The notes under the pieces are model-generated. The model saw only the letters and a list, made by a program, of their open reading frames with translations, was not told the DNA's origin and searched no databases. The translations under genes were made by a program, and so were the position numbers. Of a stretch of DNA of 13,882 nucleotides, positions 5,818 through 11,882 are shown piece by piece. Source of the DNA: Patescibacteria group bacterium (lineage in GTDB: Bacteria; Patescibacteriota; Minisyncoccia; Phycocordibacterales; CAIRYW01); the NCBI GenBank assembly GCA_030917145.1, contig JAUPVJ010000054.1:1-13882 (forward strand). Reading direction: 5' to 3'. Position 1 is the stretch's first letter, and each line of letters starts with the position of its first letter.

Positions 5818-7468
5818 AAAAATCATTACACAACCAATTATCTTTATTATAATTTTCGCTTTTCTTCTTAGAATTGCATCTCTTAATTATGGTCTGCCAA
5901 TGTGGCTTTACAATGACGAGCAACCGTTTGTACTTGCGACACTAAAGATGATGCAACTGAAGACGCTTTTACCCGTACTACACCAAGAGGCTTTTACACC
6001 TTTCTTTTACTACCCTCCTTATATAAATTATTTATATTTACCTTTCTTTGTACTCACAACAGGGATTTCTTTGATTGGTTTCCCTGGTACTCTTTCCGAT
6101 TTTCAAACACAAATTGCAAGCGACCCCTCTGTCTTTTTTATAACAGGAAGATTAATCGTCATTCTAATTAGTCTCACTTCTATTTATTTAGTTTATAAAA
6201 CAACAGAATTCCTTACAAAAGAAAAAAAATCTGCACTAATAGCAGCATTTCTTACAGCAACCAGTGTGGTACACCTGACCCTTTCAATCACAGGAAAACA
6301 TTGGGTGCCAATATTCTTTTTTTACACCCTAGCACTCTTTTGTTTATCGCATCCTCAATGGTCGCTAAAAAAAAGATTTTTACTCGCGTCAATTGTCACA
6401 GGTGTTGGAACCGGAGTAAGCACTATTGTGATTTTGTTTTCTTTTTACATGGCTTTATGGTTTTGGTTACACGAAAATAAGAAAGTTAAAGAATTGTTTA
6501 CACAGTGGACCTTGTATAAATCCGCAATCATAATCGCAGGACTTTCCATAGTCCCAATCATCCTTTATCCAGCAAGCCTTGGTTTTGTACCAGACACAAC
6601 ATTAAAAGATTATAAGACACTTATAGGTGCCTTTTCTAGCGTGTTTATTTTCCCCAAAGAACTTCTCTTTATAGAACCTGTAATAATGCTTTTATTTTTC
6701 ACGGGTCTATATTTTGCAATTAGAAAAAAAGAAAAATTCTTTTTATCTTCAGTAATCTTTATCACATTTTATAGTGTAATTTTTTATTTCTTTTTCAGAT
6801 TTGAACAACGGTTTTTACTACCAATTATTTTATTTTTAATCATAGGGGCGAGTTTTGGAATAAAAGAATTAAGAAACATTCTTCCAAAAAAAGTTTGGAG
6901 CGCTTCAATATACGCACTGATTTTAATTACCGTAATTATATCAGCCCGTCTAAGTTTCTTAGGATTTGTAAATGACTCTCGTGTGCATACAAAAAATTGG
7001 CTTATAGAAAACGGTGCACAAAATGAAAAAGTAATCGTCTACGCAAACCTTATGAGATTACCAAACACTAAAGAAGGAGTTCTTGAACAAGAAAAAATTG
7101 ATCCGAAATCTCTTCGTACTGTAGATCAAGCAGAAAAAAACATTCGAGATGAAATCAGAAGAGAACCACCTTTCCACGTACTAAACCTCTACACAGTTCG
7201 CAATAAAGATTTCTATAAAAACATAAAAGATTACACTAAAAAAGAAAAGTACAAATATTTGATTGTAAGCAAAGAAGATTTCCTAGATAATAAAGAGCAG
7301 TTTGAACAGGTCCGAAGCTTAATCGAAAAATCTACTCTTGTGGCAAGTTTCGGAAATAACGAATCTCATTATTCTCTAGCGAAGAGTGAGATTGGTCCTA
7401 CCCTTCTACCCCTTTTTAAGATAAAGGAATTTGGTCCAGAAATAGAAATATACAAACTAGAATTTTAA
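5810..7468 (+). CDS. GT-C membrane glycosyltransferase with C-terminal soluble domain
   Basis: A second polytopic enzyme of the GT39/ArnT-like class. After the first helix (10-22) comes LNYGLPMWLYNDEQPFVLAT (25-44), where NDE (35-37) takes the place of the family's loop-1 acidic pair, and FFYYPPYINYLYLPFF (65-80), the 'Y-P-P' loop often seen in this family. Ten or more helices extend to about residue 380. The remaining ~165 residues, from DSRVHTKNWLIENG on, are soluble and probably extracytoplasmic; they may bind the acceptor or carrier (inference). At 552 aa it is in the usual range. It starts 8 bp inside the preceding GT-C gene and is followed after 4 bp by a DPM1-like GT2, which plausibly makes its lipid-linked donor. 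Two different GT-C enzymes side by side suggest two distinct extracellular sugar additions. Confidence 0.8.
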   Translation: MFKKIITQPIIFIIIFAFLLRIASLNYGLPMWLYNDEQPFVLATLKMMQLKTLLPVLHQEAFTPFFYYPPYINYLYLPFFVLTTGISLIGFPGTLSDFQTQIASDPSVFFITGRLIVILISLTSIYLVYKTTEFLTKEKKSALIAAFLTATSVVHLTLSITGKHWVPIFFFYTLALFCLSHPQWSLKKRFLLASIVTGVGTGVSTIVILFSFYMALWFWLHENKKVKELFTQWTLYKSAIIIAGLSIVPIILYPASLGFVPDTTLKDYKTLIGAFSSVFIFPKELLFIEPVIMLLFFTGLYFAIRKKEKFFLSSVIFITFYSVIFYFFFRFEQRFLLPIILFLIIGASFGIKELRNILPKKVWSASIYALILITVIISARLSFLGFVNDSRVHTKNWLIENGAQNEKVIVYANLMRLPNTKEGVLEQEKIDPKSLRTVDQAEKNIRDEIRREPPFHVLNLYTVRNKDFYKNIKDYTKKEKYKYLIVSKEDFLDNKEQFEQVRSLIEKSTLVASFGNNESHYSLAKSEIGPTLLPLFKIKEFGPEIEIYKLEF

Positions 7469-7472
7469 CAAA

Positions 7473-8267
7473 ATGAAAATAATCATAATCATCCCAACAT
7501 TTAACGAAGAGGGTAGTATTGGTAATTTAATCGATGAAGTAATAAAAGAAACTTCTAAGATTACAAATCATAAAATAGAACTCCTGATTGTAGATGGCAA
7601 ATCGAAAGATAACACTGTAAAAATTGTAAATGAAAAAAAGAATAAATATCAAAACATAAATTTTATTATAGAAACAGAAAAAAAAGGATTAGGAGGTGCG
7701 TACATAGAAGCGATGAACCACGCTCTTTATGTATTAAATGCTGATGCAATAATGGAATTTGATGGAGATTCTCAACACGATCCAAAAGATATACACAAAC
7801 TAGTAGAAAAATTAGACGAGGGTTTTGAACACATAATAGGCTCTCGCTACATTCCAGGGGGAACAATCCCAAAAACTTGGAAACTATGGAGAAAATTTTT
7901 AAGTTTCTTTGGAAATAAAATTGCCAAAGTGGGGCTTTCCCTACCTACAAAAGATAGTACTTCAGGATTTAAATTAACCCTTATGTCAAAATTCAAAAAT
8001 GATCTCCCTTTAAGTAGTGAAAAAATTCTGTCCCTTCGTCATGCTTATAAAATCCATCTTCTTCATGACCTTATCGCTCTTGGAGCAAAGACCACAGAAG
8101 TTCCTATAAACTTCTTAGATAGAAACAAAGGAATCTCAAAAAGTACTTTTGAAGACATTTCTGAGTCTTTGAAAATTATCTTTATTTTACGATACAGAAA
8201 GATCAGAAACGCCTTTATTGTGAAAAATAAACTTGGAGTAAATAAAAAAACTACTGATCGCAATTAA
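7473..8267 (+). CDS. DPM1-like polyprenyl-phosphate glycosyltransferase
   Basis: A GT-A enzyme of the dolichol-phosphate mannosyltransferase group, making a polyprenyl-phosphate monosaccharide on the cytoplasmic face. Landmarks in the 264 residues: IIIPTFNEE (5-13), IVDGKSKDNT (39-48), EFDGDSQHDP (95-104, metal-binding DxD), IIGSRYIPGG (121-130), DSTSGFKL (161-168) and FLDRNKGISKST (214-225). The nucleotide motif normally reading DDGSxDGT is altered to VDGKSKDNT: the first Asp and the Ser and Gly are replaced, though the second Asp and the SxDxT pattern remain. There is no C-terminal GtrA-like or other membrane domain; the basic tail could bind the membrane. Spacing to the upstream GT-C gene is 4 bp, so it is the last gene of the plus-strand block. 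Its final 26 codons lie opposite the end of the gtrA-like gene. Confidence 0.83.
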   Translation: MKIIIIIPTFNEEGSIGNLIDEVIKETSKITNHKIELLIVDGKSKDNTVKIVNEKKNKYQNINFIIETEKKGLGGAYIEAMNHALYVLNADAIMEFDGDSQHDPKDIHKLVEKLDEGFEHIIGSRYIPGGTIPKTWKLWRKFLSFFGNKIAKVGLSLPTKDSTSGFKLTLMSKFKNDLPLSSEKILSLRHAYKIHLLHDLIALGAKTTEVPINFLDRNKGISKSTFEDISESLKIIFILRYRKIRNAFIVKNKLGVNKKTTDRN

Positions 8268-8600
8268 TCCACTTGCAACTATTTGTCCTAGCAAATAGTG
8301 GAAATTAAAGTACTCCACAAAGATATAAATAAGAAATGTATTCAAAGCGAGATTGATCACAGCTACAATAAAATAAACTCCAGCTTGTTTATGTAAACCC
8401 TCTTTAGAAGTATTTCGAAATGTCCAAAACTTTTGAAGAAGAAAACTTGCAATAAAGGCAATCAGAAACGCAAACATGGAAGAAACTACGTACCAAAGAT
8501 GAAAAAGTTCCACGAACAAAAAGAGCATGCCGACATGCACCACAGCTGCACTACCCCCAGAAACTAAGTATCTAAAAATTTTAAAAGCTTTTTCTCTCAT
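8187..8600 (-). CDS. GtrA family membrane protein (putative lipid-sugar flippase)
   Basis: GtrA proteins are small four-helix membrane proteins thought to flip polyprenyl-phosphate sugars, typically partnered with a DPM1-like GT2. From the ATG at 8600 the product is 137 aa. It opens with FKIFRYLVSGGSAAVVHVG, has helices at about 12-30, 36-60 (ending with LLQKFWTFRN, the family's conserved 'nrxwtF' turn), 74-96 and 100-122. The ATG at 8600 forms an ATGA overlap with the TGA of the upstream methyltransferase, which decides this start over an ATG at 8618 that would add six residues and a 22-bp overlap. The last 81 bp, including part of helix 4, are antisense to the DPM1-like GT2. A GtrA next to a GT2 is typical; here the pair is convergent rather than in one operon. 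Confidence 0.85.
   Translation of the reverse strand: MREKAFKIFRYLVSGGSAAVVHVGMLFLFVELFHLWYVVSSMFAFLIAFIASFLLQKFWTFRNTSKEGLHKQAGVYFIVAVINLALNTFLIYIFVEYFNFHYLLGQIVASGLIAISSFFIYSKFIFHNKGVSDLSVS
8278..8299 (+). other. Stem-loop just after the GT2 stop codon, inside gtrA
   Basis: ACTATTTG and CAAATAGT form a perfect 8-bp stem with a TCCTAG loop, starting 11 bases after the GT2 stop (8265-8267). TCC/GGA bases at 8268-8270 and 8300-8302 could extend it across a bulge. No T-run follows, so it is not a classic terminator; it could serve as a 3'-end stabiliser or pause site for the plus-strand mRNA. It also encodes part of GtrA (HYLLGQIV), so it may be chance. Confidence 0.3.
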
Positions 8601-9277
8601 TGTTTTATTAAGACACATTGTCCAACAGTTGTAAGAATTGGGATTTCTTTTTTATCTTTCAAAAACTCATCTAGTGCTTTTTTTACTCCTGGAGTGTTTT
8701 TACCCATGTAGTCATCAAACATCATAAACCCACCCGTGACCAATTTTGGATAAAAAAAGTTTAAAGAGTCTAGTACAGATTTATAAATATCTACATCTAT
8801 ATAAACAAAAGAAAACTTATCTGAATGAACCTTGTCTACGGTAGCTGGAAAAAACCCTTTGCAAAAAATTACACTTTTTTCTCCAGTAAAAAGTTCTTGC
8901 ACACCTTCAAGTGAAGTATTTTTAAAATCCCCTTTTTTGTGTAAATCTACAGATTCATCAACCTCAGGCATCCCTTCAAAAGTATCAAAAAGATAAAGAG
9001 GCTCGCTGTTTTCTTTTTTTGCTATAGAAACAAGTTTTGCAGAGCCTCCTCTAAAAACTCCCACTTGTGCGAAAGCGCCCGGAAAAGCTTTTGCTTGTTT
9101 TACAAACTGCCAAAGCATAAACAACCTATCTTTGTCTAAAAGTGAAAAAGGTTTTACCTTCAAAAAAGCATCTTCAAACTCTTTATCTTTCGCAAAGGAA
9201 ACAAAATCCATCCGAATATTTTTTCTCGAAATCTGATAACCAGTCTTTTCGATTATTTGTTTTAGAATTTTTTTCAT
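8597..9277 (-). CDS. TylF/MycF-type SAM-dependent O-methyltransferase
   Basis: The 226-aa protein matches the macrocin-O-methyltransferase (TylF) family, Mg2+-dependent SAM enzymes that methylate sugar hydroxyls. AQVGVFRGGSA (70-80) is the SAM-binding loop (family form AEVGVxRGGSA), YLFDTFEGMP (95-104) the following strand, GDFKNTS (116-122) the usual lid segment, YIDVDIY (159-165) and FDDY (187-190) the two acidic metal-binding motifs, and TPGVKKALDEF (195-205) the C-terminal helix start. All expected Asp ligands are present, so it is likely active. Length is normal (220-250 aa). It starts by a TAATG one-base overlap with the preceding methyltransferase and ends in ATGA with gtrA, showing strict operon coupling. 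The probable substrate is a sugar of the glycan made by the neighbouring GT4, for example as a chain-terminating methyl cap (inference). Confidence 0.87.
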   Translation of the reverse strand: MKKILKQIIEKTGYQISRKNIRMDFVSFAKDKEFEDAFLKVKPFSLLDKDRLFMLWQFVKQAKAFPGAFAQVGVFRGGSAKLVSIAKKENSEPLYLFDTFEGMPEVDESVDLHKKGDFKNTSLEGVQELFTGEKSVIFCKGFFPATVDKVHSDKFSFVYIDVDIYKSVLDSLNFFYPKLVTGGFMMFDDYMGKNTPGVKKALDEFLKDKKEIPILTTVGQCVLIKQ

Positions 9278-9870
9278 TACTTTATTGCATAAACATAATA
9301 ACCGTGAGTAGTAGTTCTTTTCTTGGTTTGAAAAACCAAGTCTAAAAAATCTCCCAACGGTCCTAAAATAAACTTCAACCTATGTTGCATCGGCACAAAG
9401 AAAAAAAGCGCTTTAAAGTACCCTCCTCTTTTTACAACTTCAACTTTTGAAAAACCTTCAAAAAGAAAATACAAAGTATCGTCAAAGAACCTCCAGTAGT
9501 CCGGGTAAGAGCCTTTACGAGCGTGATATGGGTAAATTGAAGGAACGTACACAAACACCTTTCCACCAGGCTTTAAAACCCTTTTAATCTCTAATACCGC
9601 CCTTATGGGATCTTTTATGTGCTCCAAAACAGAGCTACAGATAACAGCGTCTACTGCTCCTTCCTTGAGGGGTATATCGTGAATGTCCCCGACCACATCT
9701 GCCCCTGTACGAGCGTCGTAATCCATAGTCTTGTACTCACAGTTTCGAAAAAGATCTTTGTATGGATCTAACCACTTTTGAAAACGCTCACCTCCGCCAA
9801 TATCAAGTACAATTTTTTCTTTACTAATTTCTAGTATTTTTTCATCTAAAAACTTTTGATAATCCTTCAT
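9277..9870 (-). CDS. Class I SAM-dependent methyltransferase (Methyltransf_11 type)
   Basis: A 197-residue Rossmann methyltransferase. VLDIGGGE (21-28) is motif I for SAM, TMDYDARTGADVVGDIHDIPL (48-68 region) holds the ribose-binding acidic residue and the adenine-pocket 'GDIHDIP', VLEHIKDP (81-88) is the motif after strand 4, and RVLKPGGKVFVYVPS (97-111) is the canonical post-II motif. The segment YHARKGSYPDYWRFF (115-129) is a variant shared with methyltransferases found in polysaccharide clusters; the C-terminal LGPLGDFLDLVF stretch is hydrophobic and may form a lid. It lies 4 bp after the GT4 gene and overlaps the TylF-like start by one base. Two adjacent methyltransferases suggest methylation of two positions or two residues; the exact acceptor is not readable from sequence. 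Confidence 0.85.
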   Translation of the reverse strand: MKDYQKFLDEKILEISKEKIVLDIGGGERFQKWLDPYKDLFRNCEYKTMDYDARTGADVVGDIHDIPLKEGAVDAVICSSVLEHIKDPIRAVLEIKRVLKPGGKVFVYVPSIYPYHARKGSYPDYWRFFDDTLYFLFEGFSKVEVVKRGGYFKALFFFVPMQHRLKFILGPLGDFLDLVFQTKKRTTTHGYYVYAIK

Positions 9871-9874
9871 GGTT

Positions 9875-10924
9875 TTAAATAAATTTATAAATCTCCTCAG
9901 ATAATTTTCTTAAATCGTGTCTTTCCAAAACAATTTCTCGCAATTTCTTTCCCCCTTCTGCTTTTGCCTGAGGCGACATGGAAAAAACAAATTCTATCTT
10001 TTCGGCCAAATCACCTGCGTCTTTTTCAGCAAAAATATATTTAGGGATTATATCACTAAACGCCTCGCTTGAAACAATGGGCATGGACTCACAAGCCATT
10101 GATTCCAGGACAGTTTTATCAAAATTACCCCTAGGAGTTAGATTTACAAAGACTTCATGGGAACTGTAAAGATCAGGTGTCTCTGAATTTACTACAGATC
10201 CACAAAATTTTACTTTACCTTTTTCAATAAGGGATTTTGCCAAACTTAAAACTTTTTGTTTATAATCGTGATCTTTTTCCAGAGCTTCCCCGTAAATATT
10301 TAAATTAAAATCCAAACCTTTCTTTTCCAAAATCAAAACCGCTTCAATTAAAGTCATCAAATCTTTTACAGGAGCAATGCGTCCTATGTAAAGGATAGAA
10401 TTTTTAACAGGCAGAATATGTATATTTTTTTTAAATTTTTCAGTATCAATACCTGCTGGCATTTTTATAGATTTTTCTGTGTTAGCAGTAAAAGCAAATG
10501 GAGAAGTGTGAAAAACTATATCAGATAGAAACATAGCGAACTTGGTAAAAATTGAACCGTACGTGTGGTTATACCAAAAACCAATTTTTTTACCTGCCAT
10601 CTTCCACCAAAGTCCAGCCAAAATCACATACTCTTGATTCATGTGAACAAAAACACTTGTATAATTTTTTCTTTCCTGCCAAATTATTTTATAAAAATTC
10701 CAAATATATTTAGCTTTGTTGAAAATTGAAAATTGAAAATTAGCATTTTCCTTTCCTAAAGAAATTACTCTCACGTTTGAAGGAAGATCATAGTCTCCTT
10801 TTTCAAGACAAACCACCACAATATTTTCAAAACTTTTAGAAAACTCTTTCACCCACTCATGGAAAAACCCTAATGCGAGATTTTTTTTATCAATTGATTG
10901 AGTAACAATTAAAATCTTTTTCAT
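9875..10924 (-). CDS. Glycosyltransferase family 4 (GT-B, retaining)
   Basis: A 349-aa GT-B enzyme acting at the cytoplasmic face. The N-terminal domain starts with KKILIVTQS (2-10) and includes FFHEWVKEFSK (20-30) and VVVCLEKGDYDLPSNVRVISLG (36-57). The C-terminal donor domain opens with ILYIGRIAPVKDLMTLIEA (177-195), carrying the GT4 'GRxxxxKdxxxli' phosphate-binding motif, and ends with DKTVLESMACESMPIVSS (269-286). The EX7E motif is atypical: the second Glu (E274) is present but the first position is Gly266. That position varies in some GT4 members, so activity is not excluded. A short heptanucleotide tandem repeat (10719-10741) lies in codons 62-69. It is followed after 4 bp by the methyltransferase and preceded by the dehydrogenase at 8 bp. 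Donor unknown; a uronic acid made by the neighbour is a possibility. Confidence 0.85.
   Translation of the reverse strand: MKKILIVTQSIDKKNLALGFFHEWVKEFSKSFENIVVVCLEKGDYDLPSNVRVISLGKENANFQFSIFNKAKYIWNFYKIIWQERKNYTSVFVHMNQEYVILAGLWWKMAGKKIGFWYNHTYGSIFTKFAMFLSDIVFHTSPFAFTANTEKSIKMPAGIDTEKFKKNIHILPVKNSILYIGRIAPVKDLMTLIEAVLILEKKGLDFNLNIYGEALEKDHDYKQKVLSLAKSLIEKGKVKFCGSVVNSETPDLYSSHEVFVNLTPRGNFDKTVLESMACESMPIVSSEAFSDIIPKYIFAEKDAGDLAEKIEFVFSMSPQAKAEGGKKLREIVLERHDLRKLSEEIYKFI
10719..10741 (-). repeat. TTGAAAA heptanucleotide tandem repeat, about 3.3 copies
   Basis: Three perfect 7-bp units plus two bases, read on the plus strand, lie inside the GT4 coding frame and encode NFQFSIFN. Because 7 is not a multiple of 3, gain or loss of one unit would shift the frame near residue 65. 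Confidence 0.7.
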
Positions 10925-10932
10925 AAAGAATT

Positions 10933-11784
10933 TTAATTTCCATAAACTGATTGCAACAAATCAAGATCTTTATTTGAATTTTTTAGTAACTCAATATTTT
11001 TACTTTCTATAGCTTTTAGCATGTCTACTCCCTTTGGATCAAGAACAGTTTCTTCATAAAACTTTCGAAGAGCAGCAAAATCTTTTATAAAGCAAAGTCC
11101 CCCAGCTCCTCTACCTGTCTTATGTACCGCACTCGTGTAAGTAGGTCCAAAATCTGGGTCTGCCCCTACAGCTTCTTTTATCACCTCATAATTTGCACCA
11201 AGCGAGACCGACAGATCGAAAAAAATGTTTGCCATTAAAATCCGAGAATATCCAATACAATTTCTAACATATTTAATCATTTCAGCTTCTGTTGAACTAC
11301 AGATCTTTTCATATTGGGCTTGAGGTAAATGCATCATGACAAATTTTGCCCTCTCTTCATATTCAGCATCCTCAATGGGAACTCCTACGACATTTCTATT
11401 TGGATGGGAAGCATCAAAAGCAGCAGTTGCAGTAGAAAGAAATTCAGGACTAAACAATATATAGATATCTCCAAATTTTTTCTGAAGTTCAATGGTTGTA
11501 CCCGGTAAAACCGTAGATTTTATAACAGCAATTTTTTTACTACCCACTAGCATTAAAGCCTCTTCTACGGCACTATAATCAAAACCCTCTGGTGTAGTAG
11601 GTGTTGGAACAGCAATAACAACGAAGTCGCAATTCTTAATTTTATCTTTATTATCTTTAAATTCAGCATCTAAGGAGTATCTAACGATCTTATAACCACG
11701 CATCTCAAAATCATCAGCGTAATTTTTTCCGATCCAACCTTGCCCCACAAAACCAATTTTTAGGTCATTTTTCTCTTTTTCCAT
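10933..11784 (-). CDS. Short UDP-glucose/GDP-mannose dehydrogenase family protein lacking the C-terminal domain
   Basis: Enzymes of this family oxidise a nucleotide sugar twice with NAD+ to the uronic acid. Visible are the Rossmann motif GFVGQGWIG (11-19), IAVPTPTTPEG (57-67), IKSTVLPGTT (88-97), SPEF with E114, AEMIKYVRN giving K171 and N175, and GGLCFIKDFAAL (228-239) giving catalytic C231 and D235. All catalytic residues known from UDP-glucose dehydrogenases are thus kept, though the usual GGSCFPKD is GGLCFIKD. At 283 aa it stops after the central dimerisation domain; typical members are 390-450 aa with a third, UDP-binding domain. No remnant of that domain lies downstream: the next gene starts 8 bp later. 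So it is either a naturally minimal enzyme, completed by a partner, or a dehydrogenase for a different activated sugar. It leads its operon from its own promoter. Confidence 0.82.
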   Translation of the reverse strand: MEKEKNDLKIGFVGQGWIGKNYADDFEMRGYKIVRYSLDAEFKDNKDKIKNCDFVVIAVPTPTTPEGFDYSAVEEALMLVGSKKIAVIKSTVLPGTTIELQKKFGDIYILFSPEFLSTATAAFDASHPNRNVVGVPIEDAEYEERAKFVMMHLPQAQYEKICSSTEAEMIKYVRNCIGYSRILMANIFFDLSVSLGANYEVIKEAVGADPDFGPTYTSAVHKTGRGAGGLCFIKDFAALRKFYEETVLDPKGVDMLKAIESKNIELLKNSNKDLDLLQSVYGN

Positions 11785-11791
11785 AATGGGA

Positions 11792-11820
11792 ATACTACAT
11801 TAATTTAGTACAACTTTCAA
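11792..11820 (-). promoter_or_regulatory. Sigma70-type promoter for the dehydrogenase-led operon
   Basis: On the minus strand TTGAAA (11820-11815, 5 of 6), a 17-bp spacer and TAGTAT (11797-11792, 4 of 6). The hexamer ends 7 bases before the ATG at 11784, so transcription is predicted to begin at or next to the start codon. It lies in the only sizeable gap (98 bp) between the two minus-strand gene sets, marking a new transcription unit for the dehydrogenase, GT4, two methyltransferases and GtrA. No terminator was seen in the rest of the gap. Confidence 0.55.
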
Positions 11821-11882
11821 TCGTGATTAAATTCGATTTCGGGGGTATGAAAAATGCTAGAAATAAAACATAGGAGAAATAT

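Noticed and set aside
8597..8599. TGA as a sense codon (Gly) as in Gracilibacteria
   Set aside because: TGA ends the TylF-type protein at its normal length and overlaps the next start; the other genes contain no in-frame TGA.
8601..8618. Upstream ATG at 8618 as the GtrA start
   Set aside because: The ATG at 8600 makes a neat ATGA overlap with the previous stop and begins at the usual family position; 8618 would overlap the methyltransferase by 22 bp.
11785..11882. Terminator or small RNA between the two minus-strand gene sets
   Set aside because: Apart from the promoter I see no stable hairpin with a T-run and no other structure.
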